This document shows positions 1 to 15,700 of a DNA stretch of 64,000 nucleotides, piece by piece. The position numbers were made by a program, and so were the translations under genes. This DNA comes from Cloeon dipterum (lineage: Eukaryota; Arthropoda; Insecta; Ephemeroptera; Baetidae): the NCBI RefSeq assembly GCF_949628265.1, contig NC_088788.1, positions 13,702,001 through 13,766,000 on the forward strand. Reading direction: 5' to 3'. The notes beneath the pieces are model-generated. The model ran no database searches. It saw only the letters and a program-made list of their open reading frames with translations, and was not told the DNA's origin. Each line of letters begins with the position of its first letter. The first letter of the stretch is position 1.

Positions 1-754
1 ACCGTCGGGGTGGCGCTTTTGTGCAGTGTTTGCCGCGTGGAAAATTTAACCTTTCGATTGGTGGAATGACTGACTCATGTAGTGATGAAGCGGGCTTTTA
101 CTAGATAAAAGTAGTTTCTATAAAGGCCATGCACAAATTTGCAACTGATTTAGAGTTATGGACGAAGAAAAGAAACAGAGAAAGCTAATATATTTACTCT
201 CGACGCGGCAACGACAAATATTTTTAAACTAGAAAATCGATATATACTGACTAAAAATATCTGATTTGCAGCAAAAAATAAACGAGAAATGGGTGTATAA
301 CCGAGAGACGGCATTATTGATCGATTTTTAGTGTTTGTGTGCAGCGTACGTCAAGTCAAATAAAACAAGCCTCTTGGGAAGCCAAACGTAGGAAAGAGGT
401 TGCAAAAGGTCAACTAAAATAATTAGATACTTTTTGTTTGTAATCGTTTGGTGTTTACACTTTTGTAAACAAAATATTTATGCAAATTAACGTGTTAAAA
501 ATACAAGCACTAGAAAGTTTCACGTGAGTGATCAATGACAGCAGTAATTTATGGAACAGCGCTGTGTAAATTCCAATGAACTATACCTATGATTCATAGA
601 GGCACACGAGGCGTTTACTCACGAGAAAAATTAGCAATTTCTGCAAAATCATGCTGAAAATAATTCTGACAGGAAAAACAATATTTTAAAATTTGCGCAA
701 AAATATACAAAGCTGATCGTGCAGGAACAACCAACACTGAAATCAGCAGCTTAC
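1..754. other. AT-rich flank, no gene seen
   Basis: No exon with a family match, RNA gene or mobile element could be recognised. The stretch lies downstream, in the minus sense, of the last visible exon of the minus-strand membrane-protein gene, so it is probably intron of that gene. Confidence 0.4.
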
Positions 755-3700
755 CTTCTTCACCACGGGCTGTTTCACCGGATCCTTTTTTGTCTGCTTG
801 CACAAATAGAGAAAGAAATTTTTCAGTTTTCGACTGGTGACCCAAGTGACTAGATATTCGAGCGCTCTTATCGTCGCCGAATTCGGTAACCACGCTTCTT
901 ATCATCTCGCAAAAACACAGATTATACGCAGTGCCAAAACATGTGTGAAATGAGCTAGCCGGACCGTGTTACTCCGACGACGGCCGGCATCGGATTAGCG
1001 CAAAAGGGAGTCCCCAGTATGCAGTGAGTCAGGCAAGGTCGCAGCCAAGTGCAATAAAACTAGTCTCTGCGATGCTTGTAATGCGGATGAGTCATACTCG
1101 CGCTTTATTACCGACAGGAGGCGCCGACTACGCGATAAGACGCAGAATTCTGGCCGTATTGTACACAGTGTCGTTATAGGTGTGTTTTGTTGGGTTAAAA
1201 GAGAAGTCACTCGGGCCGGGCGCCAAAATTCATCACCGGATTTTGATTAGCAACAAAGCGCTGATTCACACGGCGGACCTGATACGTTCAGAAAGAATTC
1301 AGTGCTTTAACTGATGAATAATGTTGTTTAGACACATACCAACCGAAAGGGTTTCAACTTAAATTTTTCGGTTGCTAAAGCAATTAGACCACGCATTAGA
1401 TTTAAGGGCTGAATTGTTGTTTGTTTTATTTTTCTGGTATTTTAAATTAATAATGACGTAGATGTGACCTTTTTTCCACTTGTCGCTTGCAAAACAGTCA
1501 TTCTTTGGAGCAATGAATAATCGAGTTAACTCTACTTCACGTGTATAGTGAATTTTTTACGGATCTAGACCGTTTACAGTCTGCAATAAAGCAGGCTCGT
1601 TTGCCATAAAATCATTGCTTCCAAGGCTTTCAGAGCAATGGCAAAACAAAAATGACATAAAATCTTTGTATATGGTAACGAAGAAATTGGTCAAAAGCGT
1701 GCGCGCCTCCGTTGCGTGAGTCACCGCGCAGACAAATCGATACAAAGGTGTTCATTTTTCATAAGCGAGCACGATTCGGATCTTTGGCCGCTGGTGAGCA
1801 GAGCCAGGGTATAAAGCACTGACACCGACTCCTGCACATTCAATACTTATTTCCATGCACGGTTTATCAGGCATCTGACCGACGAGGGCATCTATTAGTC
1901 CATCAAACGAAAGGAAACTGCTCGACCGAGTAAGTGGCAGCCCTTCAAAGTCAACAACGATAGATTGCGATCGCCAGAGCCAAACTTTAGCGGCCTGCGC
2001 TATATCAAGGTGTCCTTTCAGCCGGCAAAGTGAGTCTGGCCAGATGGAAAAACAAAATTCGCAGCACGAAGAGCTATGAACCAAAATAAGTGGCTAGTCT
2101 GGCTGCATATTTTAGAGCAATTTATCCAGTTTATTTTTGTCAAAGACTTTGTAACTTCATATTTAAATTATATAAAAGAAAATATTTTATTTTAAAGATA
2201 TTTATACCAGCACCGTACAATATTATAATTTTTGACGGATTTTTACAAGAAATAAATGTTAACTGAATGCCAAACCACTTGAATATTAGATTGATTAATA
2301 ATAAAAAAAACATTGAGTATTTGTGAGCAAAATTATCACTTGACACCGGATTTCTGCTTCCTAATTTTAATAACCTCCCATCCAAACTTTATTACGCTTT
2401 ATAAAACATTGACCAAATAATCAAATAACAGCACACGTGCCGAAAAAAATATGTTCTGATTAGATTAAAATTTCTGCAAGCTTTAAAAAGCAGCGAAGTA
2501 AGACGCAATGAAATATCGATCCGCACTGTGTTACACTAATAAAATAATTGGCCGGTACCATCAAACACGCCCTTCGCCACCCGCTGGAGACGCCCCACGA
2601 GCAAACAGACCGAAAACATGACAGTGCAGTGCTGCGGGCTGCATAGCCCGCGTGAAATCGCTGTGTCTGTCAAACTCGTGGCGTTTGGCCTCTCGAGAAG
2701 TAAAGCACAGTGGTGTGCTGTGTGCGCGGGGGTCAAGGTCGTGGGTTCGTGTCCTCGATGCGCATAATTCTTTTTCGGTCCATCCTTCACTGTTCCACGC
2801 GATGAATAATAATTAGCGTGACAAGGTGCTCTAATTAAGTGTTGGCGGGGTGCAGCTTTTACGATATTAAGGGCGGCACCTTTTTCCCCGGAAGCATTCC
2901 GGGGTATCATCGATCCTGCTCCATAATAGGATTCCCCTTTTTGAAAGCCCCATTTGCGTGCTCGATAAAAATATACGAGTTGCGTAGTTTTCTAAGGTTT
3001 TTTTCCATTACTATCTGTTTATTTGAGTTCAGACTTTTTTCTTGCCTAACAATAAATGAAATTTATTTATTACGTTTTCTTGTTTGCTGCCTCGATGAGT
3101 CATGAGGCGTAGTACTCTTTCAAAGTCCAAGAGCTTAAAAACTTTTGAAGATCTTTGGTTCGAAAAGTGAAATAATGCAAAAGTTAAGGCCTTTAAATTT
3201 ATGGCACTAGAATAGAATTGGTCCGTTACGCACGGATGGTTCCCAGTGAATCAAAGACCTCAGCATTCATCAATTTGATAATAATTGTGGCGGCGAATAA
3301 GGCACGATTCCATTGTGCGGCGCAGCATATGGATTCCACCAAACACCAGCCCACTGGGATGGGAATTTATCAGCGTGCTTGTAAAACAAGAAAAAGAAAC
3401 ACGGTTATTCTTCTTTGCGGCGTGAACAATTGCGCGATATCATCCGCCGCTTTTTTGGCTTCACCGCAAGAAAAGTAGTGCCGAGGACTCGTTTATTACA
3501 CAACCCACTTGAGCTGATGGCGGAAAATTGAAATGTAACGAAGCAGTTGCGCGCCAGTCAGACCTGTGAACGGATTCTCTTCGTGAGTAAAAAATTAATG
3601 GTTCCAGCTTTGTATTTTTACCACTGGGGTTGAGTTAAAATATCTTTTAAACTAATTGTAAAATGGGTCTAAAAACTAAAGAGAATCTTTCCAAGAAGAA

Positions 3701-6700
3701 GAAAAACTATGTGAGCCAAGGTGTCATCCATTCTTGTTGAGCACAAAGCCCAAAAGTCCGAGGAAACCAAGTTGCACGACGCCAAACCAAAGGCAAGAGG
3801 CGATTCAGTTCCCAGCGCCATGCGTTGAGATACTGTTTTCCTAATTTGGCATTTACAACGCCACAACGAACAATAACACAGGCAGAGAGTAGCGTGGCGG
3901 CGAAGCCACGTATGTCAATCAATTCCGATTCTTTCGTCCGAGTTCCATGAAGCGTGCATTCTGCCGATCCGATGGCGTGACGAACGCTCCACCGAGGCTA
4001 TGAGCGGATAAATTGCACATCTGTGAATACGGGCCCAGCGATTTAGCTTCTCCCGCACACACCCACCCACCCGCACGGTTTGATCATGAATGAACGAGCC
4101 ACGCAAACTGCAATAATCCCAGCAGCAAATAGAAATTATAGTCCGATTTTTGTTTTTTCTATGGCTCTCTCGAGAGCGTGTTTTGAAACCTATTGCACGA
4201 GAGCAGTTGCGAAAAGCGGCGATTCCCCTTCAGCCAGAGTCATGAAAGTTCCGGCGCGGCGCGCACGGTCAACATCTGTGGTCTATTGAACACCAGAATT
4301 GGGGAAAGGTCGACGAACCAGACAATTTTATTTTGGAGCTCGTCCAGGTTTCACGACTTTAAACGTTTGCGTTCGAGGATTGACACCTATTGCGTGAACA
4401 CCGTGCGTGGTTTGATCGTCAGCGCACGAACTGACTGAAATGCTCCATTTCTCTCTTTAACACACAGATTGAACTTAACGCTATGATGTTAACGCCTTCC
4501 ACATTCTACAAATTGCCGCCTTTTTATAAAATATCAGAAAATATTTTTGCAGCAGTAATTTAACAAACAAATCAATAACTGCTTCCTTTTACCAAGCCAC
4601 GGTAAAAACATGCTAACTTTGTCTCAAGATACAAGAGTAAAGGAAAGTAACATAGAGTCTTGTATTTCTTATCGGCTATGTACATGTGTATTTTGAGATT
4701 GATAAAAATCCAATCAGACTTTGCTCAGCAGCAAAGACGTAAAATTCCCAAAACAGACCAAGAATCAAAAGCCTTATTAGATGCGAACCGTTTAAAAAGT
4801 CTGGCATTTTGAGCAGGATAGAAATTGCTCGGTTCATCCCTTAAAAGCTGCTGCAGCAACGTTGACATTTTCATTTCGCAAGGCATCCGCTCTTCATTCA
4901 CGCCGCGCACTGTTTTTCAGCAGAAACATTTCAGAACTAAATACACCGAATTCCGCAGTGGATGGCAGACATTGTCAGTTCAAATTAGACCCGGAGCGCA
5001 CATTACGTCGAGGGCGAAAACATGGGAGCACGCACGCAATAATAAAATATGAGTGGCGCGTTGGATGGCTGACTAGAAATGTCACTTTGTGCGCGTACGA
5101 TAGCGCGGAAAAGACGCCGTCTAACGAACGAGCGACAGCCGTCGTCTCTTGTAACAAAAATGACTCGGCATCGATTGTGCGGCACGACGACGAGCCAGAG
5201 TTGCAATAGCACTGAGAGTTTACAAGTGGTGGTGCTCATTGATTTTGCTCCTGTTGCGGCTTAATGAGGACATACGCGAACGTGTTATTAGCTCGTTACT
5301 TCATCGATTGTGCCGCTGCTTTATCGCGTCATCCGGACGATTGAGCAACAAAGCAATCGGAAGCGAGCTGAGCCAAAATAATAATTATTTCACTGTTGAT
5401 CTTCAAATGTCAGCAAATGACGCCGTGCAGCGCTGAAAAACATTATTCAAATGCCCGGCTTTCTCAAGCAACACCTCGAATTTCAAATTAAAAGTAATTC
5501 TTTGTGACACGCTGACGCACGCGTTTCCCAACTTAAATGGACACACACACCGAGGACGCGCTCTTATTGTTTTTCGACTCTCATCTAAAACTCAACTAGC
5601 AGGAAGGCGGGTGAGAATGAAGTAATTACGCCGGAGTGGTTTCATCCTGAATGGAATAAGAAGGTAATTGACAAGGTCCGGCGATGCAATTCGGCTGCGT
5701 GGGCGCTCTCCCAGCTAGAGAATGGTGTCAACGAACGCACTCTTTGTCATCGTTACCTCTCAATGTTGAGAGGCGCATTATTTAAGCTCTCAGCCAGTTA
5801 CGTTGTTGTGTTGCGGGCCAACGAAAAATTGCTCCATTAGTGATTTCATGGGAGAAACACGTGGCGACATTTTATTATTTGCAAGATCCAGTGTTATAAA
5901 TCTGCACCTCATTCATGCAGTAATTTATTTCATGCCACGTCGCTCACTCTTTGCATTTTATTTTCGTGCCGCGGAGATGAGCTGCTAACGAAGATGAATT
6001 CATGAATAATGCTCATCAACGCAGCAGTTTTTGTCTTTTTTTTCTCAATATAAGCAGGCGGCAAACTGTGAGAAATTATATGATATTTCTCTTTCTTCGT
6101 TTCAGCATAGTTAACTGTTTGTATAGGATTATATAATTCTTTTATTCATTGTTCGTTTTTCATTAAATTACAAAATGATGTGAAAATAACGGTTTTTGCT
6201 AAAATTGCCTTTTATTTATATATTAATTCAAACAAATAAACATCAAGTGAATATGAACTGAATAACGGCTTTGATAGATGCAACTCTGGAAATCAATGAA
6301 AACACATTTATCCTTTTTGTCGTTTACTAAACAGTTTCCCATTTCCCCAAACACAATAAGAGCACGAAAGCGAAAAAGGACAATTTGTTTCCGGCGGCGG
6401 CGTTGAGATCACATTGAATAACGCTCAGCGAGAGGGTGCGAAGAGTGTGATTTATGTATTTTCGAGAAGGTCGCAGAATAAATAAGCTTCAGGCGCCAGG
6501 GGTGAATACACATTATTTATACGCAGCGAGTAGCGAAAAATGGCACAGAGCACTTGGACTGGCTGAATAAGTTTTTCGGCAGCGAAATATGCGACTCCTG
6601 AGACCGCGTCTGCACTACTTGGCACATGGCCGTCGCCGCTTCGAGGGTGCTCGGCCGCCAGACGTTTAATATCCGAGGGCTCTTGAAAGGTTTTGTCACG

Positions 6701-9700
6701 AGTCGGCTCTGCGTTATGAAAATGAGAAGCGTGAATCAGAATGGAAGGGCTTTCGAGAGAAGGGGGTCGCGTCCCTCCGGATGAAAAAGGCACTGCTTCG
6801 GAATTTGCGAGATTCAAAGAGCGCAAGCATGGCGTTCGGATTCGACGTGAGAAAGACACAAACAGTTCAAAGGTGCTCTCGACGCCTACATTGATTCCGT
6901 CCACTACACACACACAATGAAGACAGAGTGGGTGTTTTTCCCCATATTCGAGTCAATTCGAGTGTCGGATCATGAGATAAATTTGGTCTCCAGCAATGCG
7001 GACCATGGGAAAGCTCACCTGGAAGGGCGGAGACTTGTTTCTCCTGCAGCAGACGCAGCCTAGCAAGGCCAGTGCTGCGCACATCACAAGGAGGACCAGG
7101 CTGGCCGCTATCGGGCCCCATACTTCTTCAGCTCCACCTGGAAAAGAGAAATTTCGTTGTTAAACTCGAATTTTAATTAGGCCATAAATTCAATGGAAAT
7201 TTATTGAATAGATTTCTGACATCTAAAAATATCTCACAACAGTTCTTTCCATGCTAGGAAAATGTATTTCCATTAATTTACAATCCTGACTGTTTATAAA
7301 TTATGATCTATAAATGGGGCACGATGTGGATATCATTTGATTTTTGTTTTTTTAAACAGCCTCAATCTAATATAACATTGTTATTGGAGGAAACCCACTT
7401 GAATTTGGAACATTAATTATTAGATTAGACACCACCTTGTTTTCAATGTCGTTGCATGTCAAAATTTTGACACAGTTCAGTGCGGCGACTGTACTGTGAC
7501 ATCAATGTACAGTGGCACAAACTCGCTAGCGTCATTACGTAAGCAATCTAACGGCGTGCACCAATTGAAAACCAAGTGAGCGAGCTGTTGGTAGGCACAC
7601 TCAGCCCGTTCATCCGTCTTGCGGTGATCGTTGTCCAGCTGAAAATTTATGTATGCCCGACGCCGCTCTCATCGCCACCTACACGGACAACAACGCGTAT
7701 ATCTGAAGAGTGAAAGGGATTACAAAGCGCGCATATATAGCGTCTGCTGTCGGCGGCGACGGCGATTTTTCCCTGCACGCCTTGTGTGGCGGCGCATATA
7801 CACCGCAGCGGCTGGTTTCGAATATAGATTGCTCGCCGTCTTGCTTTTGCTGCGCGCAATCGGCACTACTTGTGGGGTTGGATTACCGCGACCGACCGAG
7901 AGAGAAAGAAAGAAACCGACTTCACAAACAGGCTCTGTCGCTATTAAGACTTCTTGCTGATAACCGCACTGAACGATGCCTTTTGGCTCGCACTCGTACT
8001 CGAGTGGTGGGCTGAATAAAACACGGATCAAGAAAGGCACTGCTTTGCGTTAGAGTCACAACTGTATAATTACGATCGCTCGCACGTGTATGTTTGCTGA
8101 GTACAGTGATAGATGACCGTTGGAAAATTACAGCTCAATTAATTACGAGGTGTTTTGAATTTGGTCAAGCGTTGAATCCTGGGAAGCTGTTTTAATGAAA
8201 CACAATATCCTATAAACGTAAAGGCAGAAATATATTATATTTTTGGATTTTTTTTAAATAATATATGATATGCGGAGCGCGGAGCAAAAACAAATTAAAT
8301 ACATTTTCACTGAAGCATGCTAATTATCTGCAAATATGACAGTCTTGAAGATAAAAAGGAGGACGTCTTCATAAATTAATTAACTGAATTGAAATAATCA
8401 GCATGAATGAAGCTCAAGATTAGATCCGAGTTCAAACTCCACGTGTATGACGCATTTGACCTCATCCTCTAATTTACGTGAGAAGTCTTTGCATTGATAA
8501 AGAAAACTTGTCAAACTATAAAAAAAAAACGAGAGGCGTGCATGCCTTATTTAATTGAAGCTCTTCGGCTATCCTATTCAAATCAGTTTCAATCGAATGT
8601 TAATTAATTGGACGCGAACGGAGCTGCACACGGGTTTCTTTGCCGACCTTGCCGCTCGAGTCTCGTGATTGTTGGACAAGGCTAGAGGCGAGAATACTTT
8701 TAAAGTTGTTTAGCGTGGGCGTTATTCAGTCACGGCTTTGATGAATTTGGTGCCACGCGGCTTGTGGAATTATCCAGTGCGCTGTACGAAGGCAAATCAG
8801 CTCGTGGAGCAGAGAATCCGCATGTTATGATTTCTCTGGAGGAAGCCAGCATGTCGGATTAACTAGTTGTTTGCAAATCCGAATGCTCGTGAATGCAAAA
8901 CCACAATGAATCGGAATTTCGGAACAGAAAAGTCTCCAATGTGGTTCAATTGTAAATTAGCTGCCAGCAACAAATCATTTCACAATGTAAGCTGCAAATT
9001 AGTTCATAGCGTTTCATAGCTACATGAGGACTTAAATTACATTGCATTCATGCATTTTATCACTTTTAAACTTTTTTCAATACAAAATTTTTGACAATAA
9101 TAAAAAAGTGCAATAATTATCACAACCTATGTTTCGAGGGTCAGCGTTTCAGTTTTTTTCAGTTTGGACTGTTAATTTGATGAGAGTTTAGCATTGCACA
9201 CAAATGTATCGAGCTCTCCTTTAAAATTAAATTTACAACAGTATGGCAACGCAGTAATTTAAAGGATTTTCAGATTACCAAAACTTACATGCAATAATGC
9301 CGGGACTTAATTCAATTTAAGACTTAGCACAAATCTGGAGCAGAAAAGCCCATATGTGCCGTTTTCACTTTTGAAACAAAAGTACTCGTATATACCGGAT
9401 TAACCAGCTCATTGTGAAACGTCGCGAATATTCCGCTCCTTTCTTTGGAACGGAAAAGCGGCACAAAAGACTGCTTCTGGCGGCCCATCTGGCGCGAGAA
9501 GAATAAGTGCGAGACTTACACACACCAAGTTTTTGCTGTGGCCGCTGCCACCACCGTCATGTTTTATATAAGTCTTCTGGCTGCAGCATCTGCTAAATCT
9601 CTTTATAGGATTACTCGCAAGTTTTTATAGCTCGGTACACGCTAACGTTCTGCCCAATATATTTCGCAGGGCCGCGGATAATTTCCAAGACGTAAATTTA

Positions 9701-12700
9701 TTTGCAGACGATTTTACAGCCACAACGCTAAAATGGGTTTCAGGGATAAGACCATATTATTGTGTGTGTGAGAGAGAAGTCTTCAAATAAAACGGCAGAG
9801 GCAGATTTTGGTGACTCGATTTGGTCTGAAGTCTGAAAATCGTCTTTTGTGGTGTCAGAGATAGTTAATTAAAGTCATTTCATTTTTATCAATGACTTTT
9901 TTAACCTTTGATATCATCACTTCATCACCCAATAAAAAAATAACAGTTACGCAGAGAAATAGAGAATATAATCCCTTTTGTCGGGAATCTGAAAGCAAAA
10001 TGATGGTGCTGCTTCTAACTAAGTGATTTGCTCTCTCTTGGTACGAGGAGGTACTCAACTCGAACGCGCCATCCGCTGAAACTGAGCAAATGTGTGACAG
10101 CCGCAGCTCGCGCTGAATGCAGTCGGTTGGGCATAAATAAACGCCTCTTTTTATTTTGTAAACTGTGCAAACGGTTGTCGCAATGTGCGCCTTATCGCGC
10201 GCGCGAAAAGTAATTCCCGCTGGCACAACTAGAAGACGTGTGTACGTCACACTGGGTATAATTTAATTAAGGCGCCGACTCGACGTAAACTAATCTAAGT
10301 GCATCCGATTTGAGAGTCTTGAGTTGCGGCACTTGGAGGTTTCCCAGCGAAATCTCTCGATCTTGAGCTCCGCGCAAGGCGACGGAAAATAATGCAACGC
10401 CGGTCTGGTATTTTTTCCTCCCGTTTTTTTTGTGAAAAATTACAAATTTACTTGAATATAAAAGAAAAACTAAATTGATTCTTATATATAATTATTTCAC
10501 AACGGGACATTTCAACGGACCCCATTAATACGATATTGAGCTTGACAAATTTATTGCAAGCATCTCAAACTAGTATCCGAAAAATCGGACTGTTCAAGGA
10601 CACACGCACGACACACGCTGGAAAAGAGCACAGTAGACGCCTACCGGCCCACAACCCGCGCCTACTCACGTTCGCGAAGATAGTCTTCGCAAAAATAAAC
10701 ACTTATCATTAACAGTGGCCGAAAATACACTGAAAATCCATATTTAAACGTTGAAACGGGTTAAACAGGCTCGTCCTTCATAATCATCACTCAACGCTAG
10801 ACACGAGTTGAAACGGTGAAGGGGTTGCTGATGTAAAACAAAGTGGCTCGCTGCTCAAACGGGCAAATGAATGGTTTTGTAAATTACTTAGAGGAGTGCT
10901 AACAAGCAACGAGGAGGAAGTTGACTACTTTAATGATGCTTGACGCAGGGGTGTGTTGATAGAACCAAGAAGTGATAGCCGAGAAAATAAATAGATTTTC
11001 ATTGAGCAATGCACTCTGAAGAGGAAATAAGCAGGACATAAACTTTCTTTAACCTTAGGTTTCGATTTTTACCTCCAATTACTGCAAGAAAAAATGTTGT
11101 TAGTTTGAATTATGTAATATTTTTCTTCCGATTAGCACACAAAAATTATTGAAAATAATATACAGCTTGGCTATATTTCAATTCTTTGCATTTTAAAATT
11201 AAGTATTCTTCGCTTGCAAATATCTTGGGTTTTTTGTTAAGTGAGGTTTCACTGATTTGCATTTAAGAAACCATTAAATCAGACCAGTTTGGTGAACAGG
11301 AGTTAAAATTTTCGTTTCCCTCCACACTTCAGTAGTTCAATCAAATCCGTACCTTGGCTCTTTATTATGAGTAAAATGCCACACAGGCAGAGGGTGGAAG
11401 AAAGTATTATACGTTATTGGCGTGCCGGTGGGTCGTTCAGTCGGACGCGAAATCAATACGCACACGCAGAGAGAGTGCGAGAGCGGCGGCGGGGCCTTTC
11501 GGGACGCGCCGGCTAAAAATATAATGTGCGCGCAAAACTACACCTACCCGAAACCTAGTAATTAAAAGTCGACGGATTTGAAACACGCGGAGCGCGCCCG
11601 CCTGCCCGTCCGAGCCGGCTTTCTTTCTGCCGTTTCTTCCCCATAGTCGAGTGCTCTCTTTATCCACGCCGGGGGCAGACAATGAAAATAAAAAAAGAGC
11701 GCAGGGCAGGACCGATCGTCAACAAAGCGCGCGCAGTGTCTTGGCCACCGCTACGAGTTGGCCAGAGCGGACTCTGGCGACGGCCGCCACCGCCTTTGTC
11801 TGCTTCAAAAGTTAAGACGGATGAGATCGAGACGAACATCCGATGGCAGGAACGAATTTCGACGCTCTCCACTGGCTAGTGGATCCAAATCGCCCCGTCG
11901 CGACTTCTGTTTTGGTCTTTATTAATGTTATGTTAATTAGTGCCAATAAAAATTCTTCAACCTCTTGAGTGTTATTACATTTGTAACCATCGATTGTTAT
12001 TGTTTCATTTCTTCTTCAGAACTACTTAAGTTTTATTACTATTATTTTTTATTTAATTCATTACATTCCTGTCTTAATGACCTTTTGACCGGACTGTGTA
12101 GCATTTTTATAACGTTGAGCGTTGTGCAGCAACTGTCATCTCAAGGGTTTTTTAAAAAAATATAGATCTTTGCTTTGGTAGTTTCAAACATGATAAATAT
12201 TGCTAATTAAAAGTAACAAACGACGAGTCAACTTTGACATTTGAAAAATGCCAGTTCGTTCACAATCCACCATCCGGGACGTCCGCGTGCGTGGAAAATA
12301 GGGCAGGAGGTTCGCCTCTGTCTGTCTGTCCGTCTATCCGTCCAAACCTTTTGATGCTGCGCGAGTGAAATGTTTTTGGCCGCGACGCGAGAGAGATAAA
12401 TAATGGAGGAGGGAGCGCGAGATATTATTACTGTTGTAATTATGAGTCATCGCAGCCGTTGTGCTCTGGAGCTGCGCCGCGTCAGTTGCATGCAGTAATA
12501 ACCCTCCATATGTACGCAAATACGCCCGAATAACGATAACTAACTTTTTCACTCTTCACGTTTTAATGGAAAAATTTATGCAAACAGCTGCGGGCCAAAT
12601 TTAACACTGGAAAGAGGCGGCAAATTAAAAAGGACATTGTGTCATCCTTCTCCGGCTTTCTTTCTTGCTTTGTTGCAAGGCCGCCCAAGCGCGATAACAA

Positions 12701-15700
12701 CGTGTACTCGTATATATTTCCCGCAGCTTGGCATTTATTTCTCTGCGCGCGAACTCATGGTGCTTCTCGCGTGTGCTCGTAATGGACGTCATCAATAAAC
12801 TTGAACTAAAAATGAGTGTGTTTTCCACGCTTATTTTTTTCGCCGACAGCGTGAAATAACACAATGTGGGTAGCTGCAAATAATAGAAACAATCCCAGTT
12901 TTCAGCCCACACGTTATCTCTTGCTGCATTTTTAGGCGAAAAAATGCTTTGCAATAAATTTTCTCCACGTCAATCACTCTTGAACAACCCGTCTTGACTT
13001 AGTTAAATCTAAATACGACCAGAAGGAATTCAATCAGTGGCCTTTCATGAATTTTATCTGCCAGCATCTCGGCGCAGCATGCAGTCAAGCAGGGAGCAGC
13101 CGAATGAATGAACGAACTGGCTATCGCGCATCATGAATGGGAACACGCAATGATAATTGATGGCCTAGTGCAGCAGGTGCATTCAAAATCCGTGAAATAA
13201 GCACTTTTGCCCATTGTTGCAAGTAGTGCGTTAATGGGGCTAATGGCGGAATAACAATTGAGCAGGCAGGTGTTACGGTACCTTCGCTGCTGCACACACG
13301 CAGTTCGATATTATTATATCTCTCTGCTCGCGCCATGCCAACGTACAGCCGTGTATACACGACAGATACCCACCAGCGATTTTTTCATAGTTTTTCACGG
13401 AACATAACGGCAATCTTTATTATAAATGTAGTCTAGGTGCAATCAAAGTGCTGCCTCTGCCGCCGCGGCTCACGCGCCTAACTATTTTTTACGCTCGACG
13501 CTCGGCGTTTCAGCCGCGATAGCATTCTACAGCTTCGGGCCTGATTTTGCACCTTCCAGAGGGCAAGAAATTGAGTCTGGAGGCTTCTAGCATCCCAAAC
13601 ACTCTTCATTGCATCTGGGCAGGTCGAGACCAGTCAAACGGTGTACAATTTTGACGGTGACAATATTTTTAATAGATAAAATAATTTATGTTTTTTTGTT
13701 ATCATATCTTCAAAACGAAAACGTAAGGAAACAACAAACTAAAATTTTCTCAATCGTTGATTAAAGCTTTGGGACATCTTTCAGAGTTTAAAAAATATAG
13801 TTTTCTGCATTTGAAAGTTAAGAAAACTCAGAATTTTCACCATTGACTGTTGGCCCTTTAATTATTTTTTATGATGCTCATTCAATTGGTCTGTGCAAGC
13901 GGAATCCCAACCAAGATTTTTTTTTTAATTTACAGCAATAGCAGACGAGACATTGCGGTCTAAAAATTTAATTAATACATCCTTGTAAAACCTGAGAAAA
14001 TGTTCCGCAAATTCTCAAGAGAGTAGGTTACAACATATCTATTGCGTGAATTTTCGATTGAGCTCGACACTAATGACGATCCTAAAACTGTCCTACGATT
14101 CGTGACTTTGGCTTTTGCGGCTGAGCATGCTGCTGGCTAGCCTTTTTTATTATACAAAGAAAACAAAACCAAACCTAACGGGGCTGACTGACAATAAGTT
14201 GTCCAATTTCGTTCGTGGGAGTATTAATTGCGATTTGTGTTGGGTGTAATATCTCGATTACTCCTACAAAACAGAAAAAATGATCAGAGAAACAATCGAT
14301 ACGACCAGTTGTGTAATGGAAGTGGAGATAAAATCCACAGTGGAAATAATCGTGGTGAGTCAGAGAGCAGAGGCGATTCGTGGAAACCATGATGGGCTGC
14401 ACTTTTATATAACGCGCACATGTCAACACCAACTGCCTCTGGGGTGTTATTCTTTCCGTCATTGTTTTCGACTTTTGCGGCATATCTTTGACCTCCGCGT
14501 GCAATAAAAATGAAACCGTAAAAATGTTTTGTCTGTACAACGTCGAGTTGAGAGATCGTTTCTGCTGACAGCGGCCAAGGTTAAATGGCGAGTCAAAAGG
14601 GCGGAATCACAAAAATTAATAAACGAGAGGATCTCTTTACACCATTGCTGAAGGACCATCTGGATGAGGACAGTGGTAGTCTGTTTAGTTTGCTGCAGTT
14701 TTAATGAAGAAAACCAGAAGTGTAAAGTTGACTTTAAAAGAGGACTCATAGGGGAAATCAATCATTATTTGTTTGTAAGTAGGATTACTCGCAAACAGCT
14801 CTTTTTTAATTACGTAACCAAGGAAATCCGACGAAGTGCACGGCTGATCAAATTAAGGGAAACATAAGAACACTTCAGTTCAGAGTGTCTAATCAATTCC
14901 AATGCCACTCGGTCGGCAGCTAACTCCGTAACTCCAGCATCTGAGCAGATTTCGCTGTCACTCGATTCAAACGAGCATAAAAAAGACGCTTTCCTGCTCC
15001 TGCTGGAGCGCAGTTGTAGGTGTCTGCCTGCAAATTCCCTCTCGCGTCTTTTGTCAGCCTTTGTGGAGTTATTTTTCTGTCTGGCTGGCTCAGCTCTCGT
15101 TTGACCATGCATGAATGGAAAGAGAGCAAGGCTACTGAACCGACCCGCCGGCTTTTTCAGCCGCTGTCGCGAATGCAAGTGGCCAAAAGCGCTCGTTTCG
15201 GAACAAATAATAATGAATGATGGAAGATTCGTTGTCTGCGCTGCTGCAGCGGAATGTGAAGTGAAGAAAGCGTGTACGCGCCGAAGAGACTGGCGAGAAA
15301 TTTGCGTAATTTGTGACAAGGCCCTTATGTTTCTAAATAATCCATCAAAATTACACGCTCCTTTCCGAATTGTTGTAATTGCATGCGAGATGTATAAAAC
15401 GTAAATCAGGCCATGCAGGCTCGGTCGTAATCTCCAGCCAGGAAGCAAACTTTCTTTTGAATGCATAAAAAGGCCGTAAATTTTACACTTTCATGAATGG
15501 AAAAAGACCCGAAAGTTTTGACACAAGAGACAATCATAAATATTTTTAAGTGCTTAAGCAGATAATGGCTCTAGGAGGAATAATAGCTCTTCCAGAGCTG
15601 GCAGTTCCTTCTACAGTTTTAAATTCTCTACAAAGAAAAATCATGATCAGATCGGGGTTCAATTCCCATTTGGAACGAGAACAAAGGATGCTGTTTGCTT

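Noticed and set aside
6452-6913. 153-codon minus-strand open frame near the membrane-segment exon
   Set aside because: Its phase and edges do not fit splice sites continuing from 7019, and it has no domain-like pattern. Low-complexity chance frame in a GC-richer patch.
7649-8040. Overlapping 100-codon open frames on both strands
   Set aside because: Arg/Cys-rich translations from CpG-rich DNA, mutually overlapping, without splice or family support.
14810-15466. 218-codon minus-strand open frame
   Set aside because: The longest raw frame in the left part, but composition is Ser/Arg-rich without hydrophobic periodicity or domain motifs, and no start context or splice partners were found.
15654-15670. 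GGGGTTCAATTCCC resembling a tRNA T-loop
   Set aside because: No A box at proper distance and no acceptor stem. Similar isolated B-box-like strings near 8,430 and 24,617 also lack a cloverleaf.
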